Shown here piece by piece: positions 37,248 to 46,309 of a stretch of DNA of 64,000 bases. The position numbers and the translations under genes were made by a program. Position 1 is the stretch's first letter. Each line of letters opens with the position of its first letter. Source of the stretch: an uncultured delta proteobacterium (GTDB taxonomy: Bacteria > Desulfobacterota > Desulfobulbia > Desulfobulbales > Desulfocapsaceae); the NCBI GenBank assembly GCA_903901335.1, contig CAIUQR010000083.1, positions 16,866 through 80,865 of the forward strand, written 5' to 3'. The notes below the pieces were generated by a model, which did not search any database, was not told the origin of the DNA, and saw nothing but the letters and a program-made list of their open reading frames with translations.

Positions 37248-39978
37248 TATTTTCCGCAACCGGAAACAGGCGAGAGAGAAAGAGGCCCTGACGGAATTGA
37301 AGGCACGCTATCATGCCTTTCGGATATTTCTCGAAAATAACGGCAGGGCACTTGAGCTTCTTGTGACTATCGATGGTCTGCTCAATCGCGGCGAAGAAAT
37401 CGAAATCCGGGCCTCGACCGAAGAGCTGCTGGCCGTTACCGGAGAGCTGGTCGACGGCCTGAACCTGCTCTCCGGAGATGGCCATGCCGGGCTTTACCCG
37501 CTCCATGGTCATATGGCCGCAGACGTGTTGAAACATCTGGATATTCTCTCCGATCATCCGACACTTCAGGCCTACTGTCCGGCACTGGACGAGCTTGCCC
37601 CCGAAGCCCAACTCCTGGCCGGGACGAAGGCAGCCAATCTGGCCCGACTTAGGCGTTTAGGGCTGCCGGTTCCCAACGGATTCGTCTGCACGACCAGAGC
37701 CTGTAAGAGGTTTATCGCAGGTGGAAAATTGGCAGCCGATATCCGCAGGATTTTACAGGAAGTTGAGTATTCGCAAAAAGATGTCCAGCAGGCAGCGACG
37801 CAGATCAAAGAGATGATTCTGCATGCACCGCTGCCCGAGGAAATTTCCACGGCGCTGACGGAGGCGTACAGACAGCTCGAAATGACGGAGGGCCGGGACG
37901 GCAATCATGCCGGACCGTTCGCTATCTCGGTACGCAGCAGTGGTGTATCGGAAGATGGAGTTGAGCACTCGTTTGCCGGCCAATACACTTCTCTCCTCAA
38001 CATCACCGGCATTCAAGCACTCTTTGACGCCTACCGGGAGGTTGTGGCCAGCGGATTGAGTGCCCGGGCGCTTTCTTACCGGCAGAACGCCGGGCTGTCA
38101 CTGGCCGATTTTGATTTTGCGGTATTGTGTCAGGTTATGGCTGACTCCTATTGTGCCGGTGTGCTGTTTACCCGCGATCCCTCCCAGCCGGAGAGCGAGC
38201 GCATGCTGATCAGCGCCGTCCCCGGTCTCGGAACCACTGCCGTAGACGGTTCCGCGGCAGCTGATCTCTACCGCCCCCAGCGAACTCACCAACGAAAAGT
38301 CACCCCCACCGGACACCGGGGAGGCAAGCCGAAAATCTCCAGGGCCCGCGCGGACCAACTTATGGAAGGCGCTGAAATCTCTCACAAAGCATTCCGGGAA
38401 GTGCCGGCAGCGGCAGGCGGTCTGGAGTTGGAACCCTTTCCGGCACAGGATGCTGAGGCACCCCTGTTGTCGGCTGAAATACTGGAAGAACTGGTGGACT
38501 TCGGGGAGATGCTTGAGAGTCTGGAAGGGATAGGGCAGGATGTTGAGTGGGCCTACTCAAAAGAGACGGGTTTAGCCATCCTGCAGATGCGCCCGTTGCT
38601 CCTTTCTTCCAGCAAGGGCCGAAGATTGCGCATGCCGGCGACCACTGTGCCGATCGTCTCCGGAACCTGCGCCGTGCATGGAAAGGCGGTAGGCAGAGTC
38701 CGCATTGTTCATTCGGCAGCAGAATTGATGCAGATCGACAAAACGCTCTCCGACGATACCACACTTGCACCCTGCATCCTTGTCCTGCCGCAGAGTATCG
38801 TTGATTCCGCGCGTCTTTTACAGACCTGCGCCGGACTTATCATCGAGGTCGGAAATCCGACGGATCACCTGTCCTGCATCGCCCGCGAATATGGTGTGCC
38901 GATGATCACCGGCGCTCAAACGGCTGTGTCGCGACTGCGTGAAGGGCAATGGGTCATTGTCGATGCCGACCAGGGCATGGTCCTGGAGGCCCCTGACTCC
39001 ATCCGGGACGCCGTTTCCCAGGCCCACACGGAACAGCAGACGGCACGGAGGAAGAAGGATTATCCCGGCCCGGCGCAGACGAGACACACCATCGTGCCGC
39101 CGGAGAGGCAGACATTGCGAAGAATGATCGTCCCTCTTAACCTGACCGATGCCTACGGCCCGACATTTTCCCGGATGGAGTGCAGGTCTATCCACGATAT
39201 CATCCGCTATACCCATGAAAAGGCGGTGCTCGCCATGTTCGATGCCGGGGATATGATCATGGAGGAGGCGGGTGGTCTGTTGCGGCCTCTGGATATCGGC
39301 GTTCCCTTCTCTTTTCTGGTGATAGATGTCGGAGGTGGGGTACGCAGGGAGGAAAAGACCTCTTTGCGGCAACGACTGGCGCTGCAGCACCCTTTGTCCA
39401 GAGCAGACATCCTTTCGGTGCCGCTGGCCGCACTCTGTGACGGACTGACCACACCGGGGCTTAGCTGGCATTCCGGACCGGACATCGACGCCCTGCCGGG
39501 AATTATGTCCCGGAGCATGCTGGACACACGGGGTGCCCGCCCGGCAGGATCATTCAACTACGCCCTGGCCGCCCGTGACTATCTCAACCTCAACGCCAGG
39601 GTCGAGTTCCACTTTGCGATGCTCGACGCCGTATGCGGAAAAGATACACATGCCAACTATATCCGCTTCCGGTTTAAAGGGGGTGGGGCAGGACTCGAAC
39701 GCGGCCATCGGCGGGCGGTCTTTCTCCGCCGGGTTCTTGAAGCCAACGCATTTTACACAACGGTAGCGGGTGATTTGATTACCGCCTCGCTGACAGGGGC
39801 CACAAAAGAGGTTGTTCATGCGCGGCTGGTCATGATCGGACGACTGCTCGGCTTCAGCAGATTTCTGGATGGGGTCATGACGAACGACGAAACTCCCGAG
39901 AAATTGGCTGAGGCATTTCTTGCCGGACGATTTGACACACGGGTCGTACAGAAAGAACTGGAAAAGGGTCGATTATAG
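37225..39978 (+). CDS. PEP-synthase/PPDK-like paralog 3
   Basis: ISVRSSGVSEDGVEHSFAGQYTSLLNI; DVEWAYSKETGLAILQMRPL; VGNPTDHLSCIAREYGVPMITG; shared C-terminal block. Confidence 0.87.
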   Translation: MILSRLIDIFRNRKQAREKEALTELKARYHAFRIFLENNGRALELLVTIDGLLNRGEEIEIRASTEELLAVTGELVDGLNLLSGDGHAGLYPLHGHMAADVLKHLDILSDHPTLQAYCPALDELAPEAQLLAGTKAANLARLRRLGLPVPNGFVCTTRACKRFIAGGKLAADIRRILQEVEYSQKDVQQAATQIKEMILHAPLPEEISTALTEAYRQLEMTEGRDGNHAGPFAISVRSSGVSEDGVEHSFAGQYTSLLNITGIQALFDAYREVVASGLSARALSYRQNAGLSLADFDFAVLCQVMADSYCAGVLFTRDPSQPESERMLISAVPGLGTTAVDGSAAADLYRPQRTHQRKVTPTGHRGGKPKISRARADQLMEGAEISHKAFREVPAAAGGLELEPFPAQDAEAPLLSAEILEELVDFGEMLESLEGIGQDVEWAYSKETGLAILQMRPLLLSSSKGRRLRMPATTVPIVSGTCAVHGKAVGRVRIVHSAAELMQIDKTLSDDTTLAPCILVLPQSIVDSARLLQTCAGLIIEVGNPTDHLSCIAREYGVPMITGAQTAVSRLREGQWVIVDADQGMVLEAPDSIRDAVSQAHTEQQTARRKKDYPGPAQTRHTIVPPERQTLRRMIVPLNLTDAYGPTFSRMECRSIHDIIRYTHEKAVLAMFDAGDMIMEEAGGLLRPLDIGVPFSFLVIDVGGGVRREEKTSLRQRLALQHPLSRADILSVPLAALCDGLTTPGLSWHSGPDIDALPGIMSRSMLDTRGARPAGSFNYALAARDYLNLNARVEFHFAMLDAVCGKDTHANYIRFRFKGGGAGLERGHRRAVFLRRVLEANAFYTTVAGDLITASLTGATKEVVHARLVMIGRLLGFSRFLDGVMTNDETPEKLAEAFLAGRFDTRVVQKELEKGRL

Positions 39979-39990
39979 GGGCGAATTGCC

Positions 39991-40683
39991 TCAGGCGTGA
40001 TAGAAACGCAGATCCGGCAACTCCACCGCGGTCAGGAAATTACCATACACCGCTCCTGTGTCGATGCCGATGCGGTCGGTCATGACCAGCGGAGTTTCAA
40101 AAGGCACGTGGCCGAATACGATGATTTGTCCCGTCAAGCAGAAGTCTTCCCTGGCTAATCGCCTGCTGGCCAGAAGACTTGCCTCGGCATACCGCTGAGA
40201 CTGCGGGGCATCCGTCCTTGTTTTCGCCAGGGCCAGTTTCTCTTCATCGATATCCGCATGGGTAAAAAGATAGTTACCGGCGACAAAGGAAAACTTGAGC
40301 GTCTGCAAGAAATCCTGATGTTCCGGAGGCATACAGGAAAGGTCCCGGATCATGCGCACCGAAGAGCCATAGCTTGCCGCCGTCGCCTCGACCCCCATCG
40401 TGCGCAACATATGCAGGGTTTCCACATCCCCCGTTGCCGCATAGTCCAAGAGCGCCTGTTCATGGTTTCCTTTGAGAAAAACCACCTGGTTACAGGTTGC
40501 TCTGATGTGCAGAAGGGTGTCGAGAACCTTTCTGGAATCCGGCCCCCTATTGATATAATCTCCAAGAAAAACAATAATATCCTCGTCGTTATCGACAGGC
40601 AGGCGTCCCAGAAGGCTACTAAGCTTGTTATTACAGCCATGGATATCACCTATTGCAAATATCTTTCGTACCGGCGGAAACAT
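39991..40683 (-). CDS. PPP-family metallophosphoesterase (serine/threonine phosphatase-like)
   Basis: FAIGDIHGCNNKL; FLGDYINRGPDS; FLKGNHEQALL; FGHVPFETPL. Confidence 0.93.
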   Translation of the reverse strand: MFPPVRKIFAIGDIHGCNNKLSSLLGRLPVDNDEDIIVFLGDYINRGPDSRKVLDTLLHIRATCNQVVFLKGNHEQALLDYAATGDVETLHMLRTMGVEATAASYGSSVRMIRDLSCMPPEHQDFLQTLKFSFVAGNYLFTHADIDEEKLALAKTRTDAPQSQRYAEASLLASRRLAREDFCLTGQIIVFGHVPFETPLVMTDRIGIDTGAVYGNFLTAVELPDLRFYHA

Positions 40684-40686
40684 TAC

Positions 40687-42717
40687 CTACCTCTTGGCCT
40701 CAAGGACCCTGTCGACGACCTCATCTGCACTAGCTACAAGCGCCAGTTCGAGCCCTTCTTTCACGTCGATGTCAAGGGCTTCAACCTCTTCTTTGTTGGC
40801 CCGCGGCAATATAACACACCGCACACCCGCCCGTTTGGCGGCAAGAATTTTTTCTCTGATACCACTGATGGGGAGAACCCGCCCGCTGAGCGTCATTTCG
40901 CCCGTGAGCGCCACATCCCGGCGGGCTGGACGCCGGGTGAGGAGGGACAGAAGCGCTGCAAATATGGTTATGCCTGCTGATGGTCCGTCTTTCGGAATGG
41001 CCCCGGAGGGAAAGTGGATATGGATGTCGATGTCTTTGAAAAAATTGTCGATTATGCCGAATTCGAGAGTCCTGCTCCGGATAAAACTAAGCACGGTCTG
41101 TGCCGATTCCTGCAACACATCACCTAGCGAACCCGTCAACAGAAGCCTCCCCGAGCCGGGCATTGAGACGGTTTCGACATTGATGATCTCGCCTCCCGTC
41201 TCGGCCCAGACAAGGCCTGTCGCAATACCGATTCGCGCCTCCGCTTCCGCCGCTTCCCGGAAAAATTTCCGTGGGCCGAGAAGACGGGAAACGGTGTCGG
41301 CGTCCATTTCCACGGTCTGGTCATACTTCTCTGTTTTCAAACTGAGCAGCGCAATTTTTCGACAGATATCGGCAAGTTCCCTTTCAAGATTCCGCAGCCC
41401 CGATTCTCTCGTATAGTCTGAAATCACCCGCGAAATCGCTTCCGGAGAAAAATGAACAGTCTCTCTGGGCAACCCTGCGGCCTTGAGTTGCCGGGGCAGA
41501 ATGAACTGTTGCGCGATCTTCAGCTTCTCCTTTTCAGTATATCCTGCAAATTCGATGCGCTCCATACGATCGAGAAGAGGGCCGGGGATTTTTGAAATAT
41601 CATTAGCCGTAGCAATAAACATGATCCGGGAAAGGTCAAAAGGAACATCCAGATAGTGGTCCGAAAATCGGACATTCTGTTCAGGATCAAGGACCTCAAG
41701 AAATACAGAGGCCAGATCGCCGCGAAAATCCTGACCGATTTTATCTATCTCGTCCAGCATAAAAACCGGATTATTGACTCCCACCCGCCTCAACTCCGTG
41801 ATAATACGACCGGGCAGGGCGCCGACGTAAGTTCGCCTGTGGCCGCGCAATTCTGCCTCATCCCTGAGACCCGCAAGAGACACTCGCACGAACTGACGCT
41901 GCAGGGCCTCGGCAATGGCCCGGCCGACCGAGGTCTTGCCGGTGCCGGGAGGCCCGGTGAAGCAGAGTATCGGGCCTTTGCCCATTTCGACGAAGATCTT
42001 CTTTTCCAGAACCTCTTTTACTGTCTTGCGCAACTCGTCGAGGTTAACGGGCTTTCCGAGGTAATGAGCCGCCCCTTTCTTCAGGGCCTCCACCGCTGAG
42101 CTGACAGTGGCAAAGCCCGTCACCATGATCACTGGGATATCCGGAGACGCCCGGTTGATCTGCTGCAGCAGTTCAATACCGTCCATACGCTCCATCTTCA
42201 GATCGGTGATAACCAGATCTATGTCCGTCCTGGCCAGAACCTTCAGGGCCTCAAGGCCGTTATCGGCACTGTGACAGATGTACCCGTCCTTTTTCAGCAC
42301 ATGTTCCATATTGGAACGGGCTATCTCTTCATCATCGACGATCAGGATATTCTGCTGCGCCTTGCTGCACAGGGTCTTGGCGGCCAGAAATTCAAGAATC
42401 CGTTGTTTGACCTGGGAGAGGCCATAGTGCCTGGTATCGAGAAGAGACTGGGCCCGAGCCAGTTCAAGTTTGCCCTGCGAGGATGTGTTCCACGGCAAAG
42501 AGAGCACCAGTTCTATATAATTGAAACCGACGGAATACTCGGCAACAGCAGAATCGGTTTTCTCGAGTTTTTCAAGCTCCTTGGAAACCGCCTCGGTGAC
42601 ATAAGGAGGAAGACCTGCCTCATCTATCCGGGAGCGAAGCTTAGCCAGGGGAGAGACTGGCTCCGATGTCCCCTGGGGCGATTCCACAACATGTTCAACT
42701 TTTCTTTTAAAAAACAT
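40687..42717 (-). CDS. Lon-type ATP-dependent protease with receiver domain inserted before the AAA+ module
   Basis: GPPGTGKTSVGRAIA; GHRRTYVGALPGRI; PKDGPSAGITIFAALLS (Ser); GRVLPISGIREKILAAKRAG (Lys); internal NILIVDDEEIAR...TDLKMERMDG receiver (about 41998-42357). Confidence 0.93.
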   Translation of the reverse strand: MFFKRKVEHVVESPQGTSEPVSPLAKLRSRIDEAGLPPYVTEAVSKELEKLEKTDSAVAEYSVGFNYIELVLSLPWNTSSQGKLELARAQSLLDTRHYGLSQVKQRILEFLAAKTLCSKAQQNILIVDDEEIARSNMEHVLKKDGYICHSADNGLEALKVLARTDIDLVITDLKMERMDGIELLQQINRASPDIPVIMVTGFATVSSAVEALKKGAAHYLGKPVNLDELRKTVKEVLEKKIFVEMGKGPILCFTGPPGTGKTSVGRAIAEALQRQFVRVSLAGLRDEAELRGHRRTYVGALPGRIITELRRVGVNNPVFMLDEIDKIGQDFRGDLASVFLEVLDPEQNVRFSDHYLDVPFDLSRIMFIATANDISKIPGPLLDRMERIEFAGYTEKEKLKIAQQFILPRQLKAAGLPRETVHFSPEAISRVISDYTRESGLRNLERELADICRKIALLSLKTEKYDQTVEMDADTVSRLLGPRKFFREAAEAEARIGIATGLVWAETGGEIINVETVSMPGSGRLLLTGSLGDVLQESAQTVLSFIRSRTLEFGIIDNFFKDIDIHIHFPSGAIPKDGPSAGITIFAALLSLLTRRPARRDVALTGEMTLSGRVLPISGIREKILAAKRAGVRCVILPRANKEEVEALDIDVKEGLELALVASADEVVDRVLEAKR

Positions 42718-43094
42718 ACCACCTTCCCCTTACAGTTTTCCCTGTTATCCCAGAAAACGGGACGCTACCCAAACGATGATAACGTTTCCCCGCCATATGG
42801 AAATTCAGCCGGCTCCTGGTCACCCGTCGAATAAATGATCCAAACCCGTCGAAATGAAATGCAATATTAATTCCAGTCTGCATCTTTCGATCAGCTATCC
42901 TGTAAAAAAACTCTCTGCAATATTCTCCCCTTCTCAATAAAAAACGTCAGTAGAGGCACCTATCCTACCCCCAACCGACCAGCCCGACAATCCTTCTTTT
43001 CAATATGACGGCCAGATCGGCCACCCGGTCTCTGTCCATCTGCCCGAATTGGATAATCTGCCGAGGAGTTACCTCTCATACTCATTCCGCGTCG

Positions 43095-43184
43095 TGTTGC
43101 ATCCTGCACAGGGATGTTGCAATATGTAACACTCGATTAAACATATCCCGCTAAATTTCTGTGATATTGTTGCTCTCTGCAACA
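43095..43184. promoter_or_regulatory. Three putative activator sites, class B: TGTTGCA-N3-TGCAACA-like (43095-43111, 43115-43131, 43168-43184)
   Basis: TGTTGCA-TCC-TGCACAG, TGTTGCA-ATA-TGTAACA, TGTTGCT-CTC-TGCAACA. Confidence 0.6.
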
Positions 43185-43227
43185 CCCTAATTAATCTCAT
43201 CTATTCACAGTAAAATATATTGTTATA

Positions 43228-43240
43228 AATCAATATATTA
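43228..43240 (+). promoter_or_regulatory. IHF-consensus site AATCAATATATTA
   Basis: Exact match to WATCAANNNNTTR, between the activator sites and the sigma54-like promoter. Confidence 0.5.
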
Positions 43241-43256
43241 CACAAACAAGAAGACT

Positions 43257-43272
43257 TGGCATAGTTTTTGAG
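43257..43272 (+). promoter_or_regulatory. Sigma54-like promoter TGGCATAGTTTTTGAG
   Basis: TGGCA at -24; -12 element TTGA instead of TTGC, correct spacing. Confidence 0.45.
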
Positions 43273-43315
43273 AATAGAGAGCAAACACATAATCATTTTC
43301 GCATACGGGACGATC

Positions 43316-44173
43316 ATGGGACAAGAAAATACATCCATCTTTACAGAGCAATCGGCAACTGAGATATCCGAAGGCGACTTCCCGGCACCGGCACGGAATA
43401 AAACACCGTATATCCTGGTCGTCACCAGGAACGGCCATATGGCCGAACCGGTGATGGACTATGCCCTTAATGTCGCAGAACGTCTGAAATATTCTATACT
43501 TGCCGCCTATATAAACACCCTGCCGTTTTACCGTGACGGCGGAAGACGGAGCAAACTTTTCGCCGCAGCCATGCTGGAAAGTTCAAAGCTGTTCAGGGAA
43601 AAGGGCGAGGCCAGGTCCATCCCGATCGAACACACAGACGCATCAGGGAAAATAGGCAGGGCCGTTAAACATCTCTGTCATTTGGAAAAACATATTGAGT
43701 TTGTCGTCATAGATCAAGGAATCAGCATGAAAGAGGTGTCCTCTCAATCTCCTGTTCCCGTATTCAGCGTCATTTACACCCAAGCAAAGGCAGGTCGTGT
43801 TTCCAAGACCACTCACAATAGAACTTTAAATGAAGGAGTATCGCGTATGTCCACAACCACAAGCAAAAAACGACATGTAAAGAATTGTTTCATCTTTGGG
43901 GCTCTTACTGCCGGGCTGTATGCAGCAGTCTTTACCAACCAGGAACTCGTTATGAAATATTTTACCAAAGGCGGTTTCTTTGCCCTTTTGCCTGTTGCCG
44001 TTGTCTTTGCCCTTTCCTATGTCCATGGCAATTTCACGAGTTCGTTCTGGTCGGCTCTCGGCATTGAAGGTTCTAAAACCACCGCGACAAAGAAGGCGGA
44101 TATCCGCAAGGATGCCCCTGCTTCCGTCGATATCAGAAAAGACACCAGACCTCGCGCCCAGGTAAATGCCTGA
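43316..44173 (+). CDS. UspA-like domain fused in frame to a small C-terminal membrane domain
   Basis: YILVVTRNGHMAEPVMDYALNVAERL; NCFIFGALTAGLYAAVF and GGFFALLPVAVVFALSYV TM segments; internal AAGGAG-N8-ATG at 43833-43849. Confidence 0.8.
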   Translation: MGQENTSIFTEQSATEISEGDFPAPARNKTPYILVVTRNGHMAEPVMDYALNVAERLKYSILAAYINTLPFYRDGGRRSKLFAAAMLESSKLFREKGEARSIPIEHTDASGKIGRAVKHLCHLEKHIEFVVIDQGISMKEVSSQSPVPVFSVIYTQAKAGRVSKTTHNRTLNEGVSRMSTTTSKKRHVKNCFIFGALTAGLYAAVFTNQELVMKYFTKGGFFALLPVAVVFALSYVHGNFTSSFWSALGIEGSKTTATKKADIRKDAPASVDIRKDTRPRAQVNA

Positions 44174-44262
44174 TATTTCAATAACGCCAGGCCTTAAAGA
44201 TGCACACAAGATAAGAGAATCAATACCTTGATGAGAGAAAATTTAACTATTCGGAGAGAACC

Positions 44263-45327
44263 ATGCACGGACCAGTCACGGAAGTACTTCAATTTATAGA
44301 TCTCACTACATACACCGTCGTCTTTTTATTCATCGTCGGTTTTATCGGCGGGCTGGTGAGCGGTTTCATCGGCTCCGGCGGGGCCTTTGTTCTGACTCCC
44401 GGCATGATGAGCCTGGGTGTACCGGGGACCGTCGCGGTCGCCAGTAATATGTGCCACAAGTTCCCTAAGGCCCTGGTCGGTGCCATCAAGCGCTATAAAT
44501 ACGGCCAGGTCGACATCAAGCTTGGCCTCATCATGGGCGTTTTTGCCGAGATCGGTGTCCAGGTTGGTATCATGATACAACGGCATATCCTGGAAAAATT
44601 CGGCCCGGCAGGTTCCAACCTCTATGTCAGTTTCATCTTTGTCCTGGTACTGGTTATTGTCGGTGGCTATGTCATGCGTGACGCCATCAAGATGAAGAGT
44701 GCCGTTGGAGATGCCGTCGTGACCCCTCCTATTGCCAAACGCCTGCAAAAGATCGAACTCTGGCCGATGCTTACCTTCAAGACCGCCAACCTCCGGATAA
44801 GCATGTGGTTTCTTATTCCTGTCGCCCTGGCTACCGGCATGCTGGCCGCGACCATTGCTGTGGGAGGCTTTATCGGGGTTCCTGGACTTATGTATATCAT
44901 CGGTGCCACCAGCATTGTTGCCTCGGCATCTGAACTGGTTATCGCCTTCGTCATGGGACTGGGCGGCACACTGATCTGGGCCTATTACGGCACGGTCGAT
45001 ATCCGTCTGGTCATGATCATTCTTGCCGGTTCTTTGTTCGGCGTCCAACTTGGCGCCATCGGCACCACCTATGTAAAAGACTATATGATCAAATACGTTA
45101 TGGCCACCATCATGCTGATCGTTGCGGTGAGCAGATTTCTGGCTATCCCGAAGTATCTGAACCAATTGAACGTCACCTCCCTTTCCGAGGGCATTGTAAA
45201 AATCATGACCCAGACCAGCTTCTACGTCATGTGTTTCGCCCTCCTGGTCGGTGCCGGTATCATTCTGTTTAATCTGTTTAAAGCCCGAAGTCTTGAAAAG
45301 GCAATACCTGTACCTGTGAGAGGATAG
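44263..45327 (+). CDS. TSUP (TauE/SafE) family membrane transporter (second)
   Basis: GFIGGLVSGFIGSGGAFVLTPGMMSLGVPGTVAVASNMCHKFPKALVGA. Confidence 0.92.
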   Translation: MHGPVTEVLQFIDLTTYTVVFLFIVGFIGGLVSGFIGSGGAFVLTPGMMSLGVPGTVAVASNMCHKFPKALVGAIKRYKYGQVDIKLGLIMGVFAEIGVQVGIMIQRHILEKFGPAGSNLYVSFIFVLVLVIVGGYVMRDAIKMKSAVGDAVVTPPIAKRLQKIELWPMLTFKTANLRISMWFLIPVALATGMLAATIAVGGFIGVPGLMYIIGATSIVASASELVIAFVMGLGGTLIWAYYGTVDIRLVMIILAGSLFGVQLGAIGTTYVKDYMIKYVMATIMLIVAVSRFLAIPKYLNQLNVTSLSEGIVKIMTQTSFYVMCFALLVGAGIILFNLFKARSLEKAIPVPVRG

Positions 45328-45329
45328 TC

Positions 45330-46214
45330 ATGTCCAGTACAGTCAGGACCATTCTGGTAGCCATTGACCCAACGCCCACCGGTCAATCTACATTCCGGCA
45401 GGCAATTCGATTGGCAGCGTCCATGCGGGCAAAGTTAGTCGCCGTTTCGGTTGCTCCTCGATATGAGGGAAACATGAATCGTTGGAAAATCGATGACGCA
45501 GACGAGCAGATGGGCAATCTCTTTAAAAATTGTCTGCAGGATGCTGAAAAAACGGCAGCATCTCTTGGTCAATCGGTACGGACCGTCTACAGAATGGGAG
45601 ACCCCGGCGAGGAAATTGCCACTCTGGCCGAAGAGGCAGGAGCAGGGCTTCTGGTCATCGGTTCCCCGAAACGTTCCTTTGTCGAACGTGTGCTGCTTGG
45701 ACGCATAGCCGCGCAGATTGTCGGTTTGAGTCCCTGCGATGTTCTGATGGTCCCTGAAAACGCCGAAGTCAATTTTTCCCGGATCCTGGTGGGAATCGAT
45801 GGGTCACGGCACAGCATGGAGGCAGGACAACGCGCCATCGACCTGGCACTGAGCTACGGAGGCGAGGTACATGCCCTTGCCGTCCTTGATGTCCCTGTCG
45901 ATCGCAGCCTGCTGTTCGGGGTACTTGCCGAGGCTGAGACCAAAAACTTTTCCGCCTTGGAAACGGTGGCAGGACAGGGGAAAAAGATGGGTGTATCCGT
46001 GGTCACAAAACTCGGAGATGGCTCCCCTTATGTAACCATTGTCAAATACGGCGAGGAAAAACAGATGGACCTGATTGTCCTTGGATCATATGGCCGGACC
46101 GCTCTGACAAGATTGCTGTTGGGAAGTGTGGTGGAACGGGTGGCGGCGCTCTCGCACCTTCCCACTCTGGTTGTTAAAAAACTGGGCAGCAACGGGATCC
46201 GTGATCTGGTCTGA
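45330..46214 (+). CDS. Universal stress protein with two UspA domains
   Basis: TILVAIDPTPTGQSTFRQAIRLA...LVIGSPKRSFVERVLLG; ILVGIDGSRHSMEAG...IVLGSYGRTALTRLLLGSVVERV. Confidence 0.95.
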   Translation: MSSTVRTILVAIDPTPTGQSTFRQAIRLAASMRAKLVAVSVAPRYEGNMNRWKIDDADEQMGNLFKNCLQDAEKTAASLGQSVRTVYRMGDPGEEIATLAEEAGAGLLVIGSPKRSFVERVLLGRIAAQIVGLSPCDVLMVPENAEVNFSRILVGIDGSRHSMEAGQRAIDLALSYGGEVHALAVLDVPVDRSLLFGVLAEAETKNFSALETVAGQGKKMGVSVVTKLGDGSPYVTIVKYGEEKQMDLIVLGSYGRTALTRLLLGSVVERVAALSHLPTLVVKKLGSNGIRDLV

Positions 46215-46309
46215 TATTTTTTACCCCTACTCTATCAGGTTGTGCAGTAACGGTCTTAAAAAACAGAACAAGAGCTTATGTCAAACGCTTGCAGCAAGGA
46301 GGATGGATT

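Noticed and set aside
42918-42936. Minus-strand sigma54-like sequence (AGGGGAGAATATTGCAGA) upstream of Lon
   Set aside because: The -12 half and spacing fit, but the -24 element (GGGGAG) is too far from TGGCAC.
46276-46300. Sigma54-like sequence TATGTCAAACGCTTGCA before the 46310 gene
   Set aside because: Lacks the essential GG at -24.
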